A stretch of DNA of 64,000 nucleotides from Hexactinellida sp. DTS-2022 (taxonomy: Eukaryota > Porifera > Hexactinellida), in NCBI GenBank assembly GCA_028753945.1, contig JAPNXP010000010.1:995042-1059041 (forward strand), given 5' to 3'. The position numbers were made by a program, and so were the translations under genes. The stretch's first letter is position 1, and every line of letters starts with the position of its first letter. Below the pieces are notes generated by a model. It was not told the origin of the DNA. It searched no databases and saw nothing but the letters and a program-made list of their open reading frames with translations. Shown piece by piece: positions 10,419 to 22,689 of the stretch.

Positions 10419-10658
10419 CCGAAAATATTCTGATTGACTGAATTTAGAAATTTGTTTTCGATGAATAACAGAATAAGAAGGTTCAAAGTTTTAATTTGAT
10501 TATTAGTCAATATAGCAAGAAATTATTAATATATGAAGTATAGTGACACAATATAGGCTCAGTTTGATCTATTTATAGTCCTAATTAAATATGATAAACA
10601 ACAAAAATCTTCTCACCATACAGTTTGTAAACCACAAACATCTTATCACTATGTACAT

Positions 10659-10766
10659 AACGGACATGTCCAGTGTACCTAACGGACATGTCCAGTGTAC
10701 CTAACGGACATGTCCAGTGTACCTAACGGACATGTCCAGTGTACCTAATGGACATGTCCAGTGTAC
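10659..10766. repeat. Five 22-bp tandem units, each with a perfect p53-type half-site
   Basis: The unit is AACGGACATGTCCAGTGTAC plus CT, repeated almost without change; the fifth has AATGG. Each holds GGACATGTCC, which fits the p53-family decamer RRRCWWGYYY exactly (10662, 10684, 10706, 10728, 10750). Decamers are 12 bp apart. Units abut with no spacers, so this is not a CRISPR array. Confidence 0.9.
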
Positions 10767-11276
10767 TTTTTAATATATGGTATTTTGATGGTCTATTTAG
10801 TAATGTAAATCTTGCATAAGTACGTTCTATCGATCGAGCTGAAACATCCATTACCTAGAAGAATACTCAACGGGCTATGTGACTTGTGTGGTAATTCTAT
10901 ACAAGAATGCAATGAGACATTACCTTTAACAAATAAGGGGTTATAATTCAATCAAATAAGCCAGCAGGCAAAGAATATCCATCCATGTAAGAGTTGATTG
11001 TACTACATTTGACATTCACTTGAGTTGTGTATATGTTATGTCGATTTTGTCAAAAATGTTGATTTTACAAAATCAACATGAATCAATTGTCCTTAGTTTT
11101 ATTGCATTTTGTTCAGAATTCGCTTCATCCAAGTATATACCAAAGTATACACTTGTATGAAGAAAATTTTTACTATAATGAAAAAAATTTCAGGGTGATT
11201 TTTCAAAATCAAAGACCAAAATATGTCGATTTTATAAAATCAGCATTTTTTATTAGTTGATTTTGTAAAATCGACA

Positions 11277-11984
11277 TCTATATATATATAAAGTAGTAGG
11301 TTTGTCTGTGTGTATGTATGTCTGTCCTCACATCTCCTCCGAGAGTTCTCAACAGATCTGAACCAAATTTGTATGCCATCTAGGAGTTACCCCACCACCC
11401 TGAATAAGGGGTTTTTAAGAGATATTTACATTCCTCGCGAAGTTAACTCAAAATATGTGATTTTTTGGCACCTTCCCATACATTTCAATGGAATTATTAA
11501 AAGTTCACCCAGCTGCTAGAAAAACATTTCAAACGTGCAATCTAGGGTTTAGTGTATGAGGAATCCAAATATGATATTTTAAAGTCCATATAATGCATAA
11601 TTTGCAATTTACCACATGCATATTTTTCAAACTTTGCGAGGGTACCGACCTTGACCTATCAGATTGCAGAGTTTTGACATTATTCTGACTCGAGTTTTAT
11701 TGGTCTATAATTCAATGGGTCAATTGTGTATGAAAGAAAACAACAATTGAATTTCCCTTGCTATAGCTGACATGATTTAACCAATAAAATTTCAGCTTGC
11801 ATTGAGTTGTCAATAGTCTCATTCCTATGGTCCCCGTAATATTAATACAACTGTTTACAATATTTTTAAGTTCTGTGAAATCCGTCATATTTCACATATC
11901 ACATCTGTCATATTTCAAATCATAAACTCATTATAAGACATCCCGTTAATTTAAATTTGCGGCGAAGCGCGGGTACTCGGCTAG
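11277..11984 (+). mobile_element. Non-autonomous Helitron-like element
   Basis: It starts TCTATATATATATAAAG after an A and ends GCGAAGCGCGGGTACTCGG then CTAG, followed by T. That is the Helitron pattern: 5' TC, a 3' GC-rich hairpin, CTRR, insertion between A and T, no target duplication. There is no coding capacity. It has inserted into the TTTTGTAAAATC repeat described next. Confidence 0.7.
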
Positions 11985-12068
11985 TCTTTTATAGTTGATT
12001 TTGTAAAATCGATTTTACATAATCTACTAATAAAATATGTTGATTTTGTAAAATCGACATTTTGGATG

Positions 12069-13914
12069 GGTTTCGGAAATCTCGTCCATGGAAATTTCGT
12101 CCCATAGAAAAAATGATGCCATTTAAATGTCTGTGTTATGAAATCTTCGTTCATTTGATACTATTTTAAATGCCAATGTTTTGATTAATCATACAGAGCA
12201 TGTTGTATAAATGTCGCCTTCAATGCTTATCTTAATAACTTAGAAATAACATTGCTATTACTCCATCGCATATATTGTCGAAATGTCTTCTGAAGGGTGA
12301 AAATAGAAAGAACACAAAGCATCAGAAAGAAAGATAAAGCGGCAGTTAATGGATTTTTTATTCTCTTCACCATGTTACAGGAGATACCCTACAATGGGCA
12401 TGTGAGAAACGTGGTACTTGCAAAAGCACGACTACACACAATAAATGACACAGTTGTAATGCCAGTTGACCCAGATGATATTAACACCACTCATACTCAT
12501 GGCCCAGATCAGTCCCGAATAGAAATGCTAAAAGCCTATAGCAAAATAAAAGAGCAAGCTAGAGAATCAGAAATGAGCACGAAATCGATTATTTCCTCAG
12601 GCATGCAAACATTACATCCTTCTTCTATTGTGAAGCTTCCCCAATTGGCATCAGTGAATCGAACAATTCGCAACCATAAGAATGCCTACGACGAAGTTTT
12701 CAAAACATGCACCTGTGCTCTGATGTTAAAATTCCTTCCAAATTTAAGGTAACCATTTCAAATGAGTCATTTTTATTGTACGATTCAGGGGTGGGAGACA
12801 ATAATCGAATACTAATATTTTCAACAACAAAGATGTTATCCATACCTCGAGATTGTAAGTTGTAACAGTTGGTATGAGGATGGAACGTTCAAAATCGCGC
12901 CTAAACACCTCTTCCAATTATATACTATTCATGCCGAGAGGGATGGCTTTGTTATTCCTTGCGTTTATGCTTTGATGACAGATAGGAGTGAGTCTAGCTA
13001 TAATATTGTTTTGAAGAAATTAGTGGAACTAGAACCATCGCTCAATCCTATGACAGTAATGTTGGATTTTGAAAAAGCTGCCATAAATGCTTTTGAGGAA
13101 AGTTTTATAGCAGTCATATCAGGCTGCTTCTTTCATTTCTGCCAAAATCTCTACAGGAGGATTCAATCTGCCGGCCTCGCAACCCAATACCATAATGATC
13201 AAGAGTTTGCTTTGAAATTAAAGATGCTTCCCAGTCTGGCGTTCGTTCCAGAACACGAAGTTGTCGATTGTTTTAATTTGTTAATGCAAGACTTTCCTGA
13301 ATCAGCTCGTGACGTAGCCATATATTTTGAAAATACGTGCACTTATATTGGTAAAAAAGTGGCCGATCAAACCCTAAGAATTCTACCATATCCAATTCGT
13401 ATATGGAACATGTATGAGAGAATAAGTATGAAACTGGCGAAAACAAATAACACAGTCGAAGGATGGCACAAAGCGATCAAATCAAGCATATCTTCTCTAC
13501 ACCCATCTTTTGTTAAGTTCCTTAAATTCTTACATAGGGGACAAACGCTTCAAGAAGCAAAATTCGCCAAATGGGAAGCAGGAAGTGCATTTCAAAATCA
13601 AAGAAAAGTGTAATTCGTGCTGAACAGCTGTTGCACCTTGTTTCGAATTATTACAATAGATCCAGTTAGTTTCTTGAGAGGTGTTAGCTATAATTTGGAC
13701 TTTTAACACCATAGCTTATTCATTTATATGAGTGACAACAATTCTTTTATTTATTTCTACAATTATTATTTTGTCACTTGATTATCTCTAGGTCAATTTT
13801 TCATGTTTTTCATTAACTATATTAAACCAATTTATAAGTGATATTTTACTTTTTATTCTGTTTGGGACGAAATTTGCATGGGACGAAATTTCTATGGACG
13901 AGATTTCCGCGATT
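12069..13914 (+). mobile_element. Mutator-like element (MULE) with its transposase gene
   Basis: The inverted ends share CGGAAATCTCGTCCAT and then AGAAATTTCGTCCCAT (right end) or GGAAATTTCGTCCCAT (left end). Both flanks are CATTTTGGATG (12058-12068 and 13915-13925), an 11-bp direct repeat close to the 9-11 bp typical of MULEs. A related uninterrupted sequence, TCGACATTTTGGATGTGAT, lies at 14358-14376 and looks like the empty site. The element is only 1.85 kb, and most of it is the transposase frame. Confidence 0.85.
12297..13613 (+). pseudogene. MULE transposase with FLYWCH-like N-terminus, frameshifted
   Basis: The N-terminal part, read across a frameshift near 12420, gives LQWACEKRGTC then KARLHTIND, a FLYWCH-type zinc finger. 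Next come a linker and a second frame change near 12780-12860. Then WYEDGTFKIAPKHLFQLYTI supplies the first catalytic Asp in DGTF, VMLDFEKAA the second, CFFHFCQN the C-x2-H-like motif, and NNTVEGWHKAI the catalytic Glu. The C-terminus ends at TAA 13611. This is the standard MULE (DD[E]) layout of animal elements. The C-terminal half from about 12870 is uninterrupted. The gene moved the element at 12069-13914. Confidence 0.85.
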
Positions 13915-15151
13915 CATTTTGGATGTCGATTTTACAAAATCAACTATTAGGCCATATAAAATAAATAACTTGTTTATCATCCGATTTTTTCAGAAAATAC
14001 GGACGGCGGACGGGATTTTATTTTTATTTTTTATTTCCGTTAATATGCAAAAAACACTACCCTATGCCAAACAATAAATATTAATAATTAAATTAAATTA
14101 TAAAATCACATGACAATGCCCAAATAATGAAAGTAATGCCCTAAATACAAGACTAATTAAAAATTGCTAAATTAGGAGTACTTTACACAAGTTTATAGTT
14201 AATATCTGTACGATTATGTTCATAAAATAATAATAAAATATATCCGGACGGGGATGATAAACAAGTTATTTATTCTATATGGCCTAATTAAAAATGTTGA
14301 TTTTATAAAATCGACTAATTTTCAAATTTAACTTAAGTTTGTATGTTGATTTTATAAAATCGACATTTTGGATGTGATTTTGTAAAATCGACTATTTGAC
14401 AAAATCGATATAACTATACACACTTGTTTATACGAATAGGAAACAGATTTAATTATTATTTTAAAAAAGGAATCAGAGAAGACTGCCCCTCATGCTCCTG
14501 TACTTAGATCTAACATAGAGTTTCTTACATAGATTGTGTCCCCATCTCAATCATACTCTCCTAGCTGAAATATTAATTTGAAGGTAGCTTCTATTGTAAA
14601 ATAATTATGCAACAAACAAGACCTAGGGATTTGATAGCACCCATGCAATTGCCATGGCCTGTCACAAAATATTCGGTCCGGTATAAATTTGGTCCGGCCG
14701 GACATAAATTTCCCGGACCGAATATTTCAGACATTTTTGGTCCGGGTTTGCAAAATGTCCGGCCGGACTAAATATTTCAGATGTTTTTGGTCCGGGCTAT
14801 TTTTCGGTCCGGCCGGACCAAATATATCAGAAATATTTGGTCCGGGTTGATTCTTAATATTATTTTAGAATGTTAAGATATCTTGCATTTGATTGCCCCA
14901 ATTCAACCCCACTGAAAAGATAATATATATTCTTCGAATATGCATTGTATAACAGAAAATAGACAGAATGTAATGTGTTGCGTTAGAAAATTGACGGGAA
15001 GAGTTGTCTAGTTTAACATTTTTTTTTTCGTCCGGTGGATAATTTAAGCGGAGTATGCTGTTTTTCAGGTCACAGGTTTATAAACATTGCACAATTTTGG
15101 TACCAGTCTCGACTTTCTACAGTCACTGGTTCATACCGAACGTGCTGTGCT

Positions 15152-15811
15152 CAGGGATGGAAACAGCCATTGGCCCAAGCTGTTAACAGCCACTGGCTGT
15201 TAACAGCAAAGGAAAATCGAAGCTGTTAACAGCTAGATGCTGACCAATGCAATAATTGAAATATTATTATATAATCATTTAGTTTCAAATTTCACTGGTA
15301 TTTAAATACGATATACAATTCGAATTTAAACATTTTGAGTATAATTTTCTTTGCTTGTCCCTTTTCCTTAATTTTTACTGATACAATTATTGAATTGGCT
15401 GTTAACAGCAAGAATTGGCTGTTAACAGCTAGAATTGGCTGTTAACAGCTCAAAATGAGCTGTTTCAGGGTGTTATCCAGGCGTGCTGGGCGCGCCTAAA
15501 GGAGCGTAATTTGGCAGGATTTTTATCTAGGCGTACAAAAATCAGTCTAGGCCTACAATATCGAGAGATGCTCCCATAGACTTAATACATGATGACTAAT
15601 CTAGGCGTACAAAATGAAAAATGAACGAGCTCAAACTAAATCTAGGAGCGCGGTAAATTTTTCCTGGATGAAAGCCTGGGCTGTTTACAGCTTAAATTGG
15701 CGTTAATTAACAACTTAAATGCAGTTAAGGTTAATGCCAATTGGGGACGAATTCTTAGCTGTTAACAGCAAACAGCCAAAATGGCTCTTAACAGCAGATT
15801 CACCACCCCTG
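15152..15811. mobile_element. hAT-like MITE built of GGCTGTTAACAGC palindromes
   Basis: Ends CAGGGATGGAAACAGCC and the complement of CAGGGGTGGTGAATCTGCTG. The interior has about ten copies of the palindrome GCTGTTAACAGC. The target duplicate is not clean: GCTGTGCT on the left, GCCTGTGCT starting a few bases beyond the right end. It carries a younger MITE at 15466-15678. Confidence 0.6.
15466..15678. mobile_element. hAT MITE, 'TCCAGGCG' family, copy 1
   Basis: Ends CAGGGTGTTATCCAGGCG and CCTGGATGAAAGCCTG. Flanks AGCTGTTT and GGCTGTTT, 7 of 8 alike. The internal string GAGAGATGCTCCCATA is shared with copies at 22690 and 23243. Nested in the element at 15152. Confidence 0.8.
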
Positions 15812-15919
15812 GAGCCTGTGCTACAAACAGACAGACATCAATCCTCGCTTAGTAAATAAATTGAGAGGACTGCACTAACTATTAGTCTATTATATACTCA
15901 TAACAAGAATATACACAAG

Positions 15920-16914
15920 CAGGGACGTTGCCAGGATTTTTCACCTAGGGGGGCATAGAAATTGCCAGGGGAGGAACATTATATTGGTGTTAGATTTAGC
16001 AGTTGACGTTACCAAAAACTAGGAGATAAAGATGAAGCTTTCTAGTTTAATGTCCTGCAAAATAGGAAAAGTAGCCTACAAAAATCAATACATTAACAAG
16101 AATTTTGCAACCCCAGCAAATACTACAGCTTAACTACTAGCTATAATGACAGTAAAAGTCAATTTTGACAGGTAACAGGTCTAAAGTATAGGTGTATTGG
16201 GTTTGTAAAACAGTTGATCAGAAGTTGGAACAAAAGTTGGCAAAATAACTAGGAATATCCTATAAGGCGTATCTAGATTACTAACAGCCCATTCCTGTCA
16301 ACCATGTCAACCTTTCAACCATTTTGGATGTTCAGTCCAGGCGTTACACATGGATGTAATAAATTTGTATATGGATTACTAGTTTGGATAAATTATTGAT
16401 TGTTTGTCGAATAATACATAAAAATGCCTCCTAAAATGTAGCATTTTGTTTTTTGTGAATTAATACCCTATTCAAACGTACAGGGATTCTCTGTACAAAC
16501 TATATATTTCAATATTATCTGCGTTCCTAAGTGATTATTTTGATTTATGTCAAACTTAATAAGAATAAATAACATGTTCGTATGTATATCTTGACACACA
16601 TAATAAATTGTTTTGGTTAGTATAATTCGTTTCAATATAAGTGTAGATTTACATTTTAGACGAGCGAGCTAAGCGAGCGAGAAAAAATGTTGAGGTGTCT
16701 AGGGACCAATGTACAAGAGAAGATTAGAGCCTCGTACAGGGATATGACTCAAATGGATTGGAAAGTGTGAACTCCTTAAATTGAATTCAATAGCATCAAT
16801 GAATCATAGGAATATAATAGTTCAATATATTTTACCAGGGTTGGCATGCCCCGGGGCGAGGATTTCTACCAGGGGGGGCATTGCCCCCTATGCCCCCCCG
16901 TGGCGAAGTCCCTG
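15920..16914. mobile_element. hAT-type non-autonomous element, 995 bp
   Basis: Ends CAGGGACGTTGCCAGGAT and the complement of CAGGGACTTCGCCACGG. Flanks TACACAAG (15912-15919) and TACACAAA (16915-16922). G-rich runs lie near both ends. The middle (16000-16800) has no coding frame. Nested in 14652-17307. Confidence 0.75.
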
Positions 16915-17826
16915 TACACAAATTAATGGAGTTACACACAACATACTTGTGAGCCACGTTCAACTCGCGAACCATTGTATGAAGACCCATGCTAAATGCG
17001 TAATATAGTAGATTTTCAAATAATTCTTAGTAAATTCAATTAACTGTCTATTTTCTAAAATAATATTAAGAATCAACCCGGACCTAATATTTCTGATATA
17101 TTTGGTCCGGCCGGACCGAAAAATAGCCCGGACCAAAAATATCTGAAATATTTAGTCCGGCCGGACATTTTGCAAACCCGGACCAAAAATGTCTGAAATA
17201 TTCGGTCCGGGAAATTTTATGTCCGGCCGGACCAAATATTGCTGATATATTTGATCCGGCCGGACCAAATTTACCCCGGACCGAATATTTCGTGACAGGC
17301 CCATGGGCATGCATTTGCATTGGAAGTACGGTTCTAGAAAATTAGTTAATGATTTTCACTGTAAAGGCTTTGTCATAGCCTACTCAAATCAGGACTCACA
17401 ATAGAATGAGGATTTTGGACCAGGGATGCGGTCGAAGACGAACAATTGAATCCGCATTCCTGACTAATTTGTGGTAATTTAGTTCAACAAACTGTATTAT
17501 ATATGAACCTAAACATTTACATTATATCTAACCCTGAAATTAAACTTAACTTCTTCTATTTTGACTATTTACGGTAATATATGTAGATTTTAATCAAAGT
17601 TAAATACAACATTAACTATGTCTACTAGCAAACATAAATTTAATTACTAAGATTGTTTCCTCAATACACATAAACTTTATTCCGTCATAGAGTGCTTTTG
17701 TTGTCTCCCGATAACTTCCTATAGGCTTGAATGTGGTCATACATGTGTGGAGTTATTGTTCATCTTGACTTATTAAGTAAACAGGAATTTAAATAAATAA
17801 ATATTCAATAATAAATTTAACTAGGG

Positions 17827-17949
17827 CAGCGATTCCCAACCTTTTTCAACCGTGGACCCCCTATAGTAAATATTTGACATTCTGTGGACCCCCTAATAGC
17901 CGTCAGTGGACTCCCAAGGGGTCCATGGACCCCAGGTTGGGAATCACTG
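17827..17949. mobile_element. hAT MITE (TTCCCAACC...GGTTGGGAA family)
   Basis: Ends CAGCGATTCCCAACCT and AGGTTGGGAATCACTG. Perfect 8-bp duplicate AACTAGGG at 17819-17826 and 17950-17957. The inside carries GTGGACCCCC repeats, a style common in animal hAT MITEs. It sits just past the stop of the P transposase. Confidence 0.88.
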
Positions 17950-17959
17950 AACTAGGGTA

Positions 17960-20847
17960 TTAAGAGCTAAATTTTTTCAATTTACGTTTTTCAATTCCTC
18001 TGCATGCAACCATAGAATTGTAATTTTTGACTTTATTTGCTATCATGCAATTTCCTGAAACGAATAGCAGCCTGTGCAGTATTGAAAATCTAACAACATC
18101 ACAAGAAGGACAAGTATTTCTCCAAATATCACAATCATGGTTATCCACTATAGAATTCAAAGCAAGCTCCACGAGAATTTTCCTTGCTGGCCCTTCTACT
18201 AATGCACCCATCAACTCGCTATTATTTTGGATTATAGAAAATATCTTCCAGAGCGTAACAACTGATTCCAATACTATTTCTGTTGGATATTTTAGGCGTC
18301 CTCGATCAGAGATTTCCAAGAGCTTATACTGAGATACGAATGCTTCATCAACTAGTAAATCTTTATCGATAGTTAACATATCCAGACATAAGGTACATGG
18401 TACAATTTTTTTCAAATATTGGTGTGTGGAGTATCCTGCAATAAAAGCTAAAGATTGAAGTGTTGGTATATCGCAATCAATAATCGATAGATCTGATATT
18501 TCATTTAAGAAAATGTCAAGGTTGATCTCACTGCCCGATGAGGCGCTATCCTTAGAGGAAAAGGACTGAATAAATTCTTGTACTGAATAATTACTAGAAT
18601 CAGACTGGCTTGAAAATAGTTTTAAGATGCTAGAAACCTTCAGACGACGTTCGCTTTCTATTATCTGAAGATAAGAAACATGGTAATTGGCACCTGACAT
18701 CATACGGTATAGTCCAAAATGGTGCTCTAAAGGATCTGTCTGCAAGAAAGACGTTAAGAGGTAAGAATAGCCACAGTTGCCTGTTAGATGATTAGTTATT
18801 TGAGGTAGCACAAGACAGGCATGTCTAAAGCTGGTGAAAGTTTGTTTGCTTAACTTCCCATCTTTCTCAGGTAGCGATTGCCAAGCTTCTAACCAAAAGA
18901 TTATCTTAGTCAATAACGAAAAGCGCTCGTCATTGAAAGAAAATGGTCGAGATAGTGGGTCATTTAAACGAAGATGTTTAAAAGGGACATTTACATTAAA
19001 AAAATTCCATAATGAGAGTAGAATTTCAACGAATTCTGAAGTGTTATTTCTATATGACGCACAACGTTGCTCGTTTTGAATAGTTAACGCAGCAATGGTA
19101 GATTCATTAATAACCTTTAAAACTAACTTCACATTCTGACGTTCCAAACTAGAAGGATAACATGATTTCAATGTCAAGCGTGGAGCTAGTTTGGCCAAGC
19201 TTTCCTTCTCAGAATTATAGAGAGTAGGGATATCTTGAAAAGAAGCTGAACACAATCTTAGAGGGAAAGAACAAGAATCAGATCGAATATCTTCGAAATT
19301 AGGAAAGATGAAACTTTTAGCGTCAGATTTCAGGTTCAACCAATTGTTACGAATAGATTTTAATATGTGTACGAAATCAAATGTAAGAAAAAGGACTCTA
19401 CTATTATCACAAGGATGGGGTACCTTAATTTCCAGATCACCAACAGGAGAGAACAACTTAAAGAGTTTCACGTTAAGTGGGTAGTTGTCCGTTGAAATGA
19501 TCTCAACTAATAAGCCACAAGCCTCAACATTTCGAATACAAGATTTGACAACATCTGGTAAATATCTTCTCTGCAGATAAAGATGCACATGGCAATAAAC
19601 GAACAATGCAGGACCATTTTTTCTGAAGACTCGAGACCATGATAGCAAATACAGTTTTCGTAGGATCATCAGGACATATATTGGGACCAATAATTTTGCC
19701 TCCCTTGTATGATATATCGGGTTTTACGTGAATTTCATCCATTTGGAGAATAACATGCTTTTGTTCAATAGAAAAAGAATGCGTTGCTTGCCTAAGGAAT
19801 GGAAAGAATTCGTTTTCGAGCCCAAAGGAAGAATACAGTTTTTCCAAAGTATTGAAGTGAGGAAGGGATAGACAAGACATATGCTGGAGATACTTATAAC
19901 AAGCAGGAGATATAAGATGAGTTTTGAGAGAGAGAATTTGAGTGAGTATGTTGTATCTACGTCGAATTTTGGGAACAAGACTATTTTCTAGCTGGCATTG
20001 AATGAATTGAAGTCGATTAAGTTCTGGAGACTCGGATGTTTCTAAATCCGAAGTGGTATGCATAATATCGATGGCTTGTTGGATGTGAGCTTTCGCTGAA
20101 GATACATGGGACGCGCGCAGTAGTTGAGTCAGATTTCTTAGATGATTGACAGTGATGAGGCGAAAAATACAGTTCATTCAGAACAGACTCAAGATGTCGA
20201 ATATCACTGAGGCAACTTAACGAAAGTGGAAATGTCTCATTTTCACAAAATGCCTTTATGGAAAGATCGAATTTTACTAACAGATAAACATCAACGAGGA
20301 TACGAGAATTCTACAAATTAGGACGCATAAAAATTAAGCTATGTTCATCTGGGTACCATAATGACCAAGTTTTAGGTATAGAAATAAATGATAACTTATC
20401 TTGGAGATCCTGAAAACTTGTAATCTTGAACTTGTCATTCTCTTCTGTATCAGTTTTCAAGCTAAGTGTCAAAGCTTGATTGAGTAATTCATCTTCTTTA
20501 GAGTCGAGAGACAGGCGACTCCGCTTTGTTGCAGATTGAGAATAGTAAGAGGGACATCTTGGTAGAAAAACTGGTACAGCACCATCTTTCAGCTTGGGAT
20601 TAACTCTTGGAATTTCCCTAAAAGTACCGTCTCCATTGGGAACCCTGTGTGTGTACTCGATATCTTCATCCCGAAAATGCTTCACGCAAACGTATACAGC
20701 CTTTAGTTGATCTATATCATCTCTGCGGAGTGCCCGAGCCCAAGCGTGTCTGATTTGGTCTGGTTTCTGGGGCATCTTGAAAAGAGTAATCCTTTCTTCA
20801 GATTTATAGTTGCTTTTGCAACCAGGTGCCGAACAACTAGTTGGCAT
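17960..20847 (-). pseudogene. P-element (THAP9-like) transposase
   Basis: The start is the ATG at 20847, just before TSCSAPGC. THAP zinc finger: C5, C10, C54, H57 and the AVPVFLP closing motif (residues about 90-96). Downstream come DEIHVKPDISYKGGKI (RNase H-like core), FDFVHILKSIRNNWLN (P-element spacer region), DPLEHHFGLYRMMSGANYHV, and FIAGYSTHQYLKK with C-x2-C. Defects: an in-frame TAG after RPNL (20311), a frameshift near 20150 and another near 19570. Otherwise the frame is open for about 860 codons, a normal length for animal P transposases. It bound and cut P-element ends in the nucleus; this copy cannot make a full protein. Confidence 0.9.
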
Positions 20848-21207
20848 CTGCTGGTGTTTAATAATTAAATAGTATCTGGTATAAATCGGGAAAAATATCG
20901 ACTGGGGCAAAAAAGATAGATATAATATACGAATATTAATTAAAAAATAAAATTTGATTTTATAACAGGATATAATGCTATATATTATGGGTGAATTAAA
21001 ATATCAAAAATTAAAAATAATGTTTCCGGTCATGAACTAGTTTGTAAAAAAATATGACCCAATTTGTAAAAACCTTGTTGTTTTCAAATACCAGGTCAAC
21101 AAATTTATTCCAAAATATAGGTTTCAAAATTTTGGTATTCCGGCTTCGACCGCATCCCTGGTCCAAAATCCCCATTCTATTGTGAGGCCTGATTTGAGTA
21201 GGCTATG

Positions 21208-21960
21208 GCTTTGTCTATCTAGTGACGAAGTCAGATTGTTCAAGTCGTGTGCAGTATGCCATGCCAGCCTGACGTACCTTTTCGTTAATGAAGGGCAAGT
21301 TATGTCATGTAATTGCCGACAAATGTGGATCATAATACCATAAATACACCTACCATGGAAGGGCTTTATGATTGCGGCCACGCCATCAATTAATTCTCTT
21401 CATACCATCATGATATAACAAGCGATGAGCTGAAACCCAGGTGTATAGAAATTACAACTTTTCTAAACCTTGGTACTAAAGTTGCAGAAAAGCGAGATAA
21501 CATTATTGAAATATTAAAGATGCAAGCCACCACAAAAGGAACACATTAAGGAAAAGCATCCTTGCATTTTCTTCAAATGATTCATATGGACGCGACGAAT
21601 ATGAGTAGCAATTACATGCCCTCAAATTTGTCAATACCCAGTGCTTGACATATGGGATAACTCCAGTTAATTTTGCCGACCCATTGTGGTTCAAGGTCAA
21701 ACATACAACTTGTCAAGACCAAGACCTTAGGTGTAATCCTCATAGTTTTTGGTGCATTTCATACTCTTTTGAGTTTTCTCGTGATAATTGTAGGCAGTGT
21801 CTTTTTTAAGGCAAATTAGAGGCCCAAAATGGGCTTCTAATTTTTCTCAATGGGCCTCTAATTTTAACCAGCTAAGTACTCAATATCATGAAATGTAGAG
21901 TGATGGCCTCTAATTGTTGGTAGGGCCCTCTAAGCAAATCCTTAAAAAAAAGTAAAAAAC
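21208..21960. other. Non-coding stretch outside the P element
   Basis: No gene seen. A TTAGAGGCCC / GGGCTTCTAATTTTTCTCAA inverted repeat lies at about 21800-21935 and may be the remains of a small palindromic element. Confidence 0.35.
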
Positions 21961-22689
21961 ACTGATTGTAGGTATTATAAAAGGAAGCTTATAATAAATA
22001 TTCTACTAGAAATCGTATACGCAGGAAATACAGTGAATTACATGTTGGTCAGGTTGGCAAAGCATATGAACGAGCTATACTACGTGGTGACTTATTAGCT
22101 GATGATGGCTTGAATGCTCTTGTAGTAAATAAGTTACTAGTTGCTGAATAACCAGATAGTAACCCATCTATCAACCATGTCATTGAGAAGTTTGATCAAA
22201 AAGTTCGCATCAAGTGACACAGCTGTACAGAGTTTTGAACTTTTGATGTTAGGATACCAGCTGTCGACTATTTACTGTTGGAAGATGAAAAACAATTTGA
22301 AAAATAATCCTACAGGGAATTTTGGATATAGTACTGTACATTGATATGATTGACATCTTGGAATCAACTATACGAGCACAACGCACGGGCCAGTGAATTA
22401 TTTATCTTTAGTATATACAGAATATGCTTCCTTGTTTGCAGCAAGTGGACATATCAATTACACCAAATCAATTCATCTGCACCTGAAAGATATGATAAGC
22501 CTCCAAGTGGCCAATCCAGGATTTTGTGTCTGGTCAATTCTTTGTTCGACTTTATGCAGGTCATACCTCCCACCTCTGTCTTAATTATCGAACAAGTACT
22601 CAAGTAAGAATGGTACAATATACTACAAGGTGTCTTCAATAAATGCCAGTGTATGCTCAAATAACCTTGAAACGAAAGGTATTCCCAGT

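Larger units (their letters stand above)
11040..14405. repeat. Scattered palindromic repeat GTTGATTTTGTAAAATCGAC
   Basis: The palindrome, with T/A and G/A variants, occurs near 11070, 11226, 11257, 11995, 12040, 13927, 14298, 14345 and 14378, several times beside ATTTTGGATG. The Helitron at 11277 and the Mutator-like element at 12069 both interrupt it, so this repeat is older than both. Probably part of one decayed element. Confidence 0.75.
14652..17307. mobile_element. Non-autonomous Mutator-like element with GGTCCGGCCGGAC end arrays
   Basis: Ends are CCATGGCCTGTCACAAAATA and the complement of CCCATGGGCCTGTCACGAAA. Behind each lies a 200-bp array of ATTTGGTCCGGCCGGAC monomers, left arm 14652-14880 and right arm 17050-17307. 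Flanks are CATGCAATTG (14642-14651) and CATGCATTTG (17308-17317), 9 of 10 alike. The 10-bp duplication suggests Mutator; the terminal sequence itself is not one I know. Two hAT elements are nested inside, one with another in it. No transposase frame. Confidence 0.65.
17374..21207. mobile_element. Complete P element, mutated
   Basis: Inverted ends of about 70 bp begin CATAGCCTACTCAAATCAGG and include GGATTTTGGACCAGGGATGC (left 17374-17443, right 21138-21207). Flanks carry GCTTTGTC on both sides, 7-8 bp depending on how the shared C is counted; P elements make 8-bp duplications. Inside is a THAP/P-element transposase on the minus strand. A hAT MITE (17827-17949) was inserted later. Confidence 0.85.

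Noticed and set aside
10659-10766. CRISPR-like array
   Set aside because: Units are contiguous with no spacers, and the DNA is eukaryotic.
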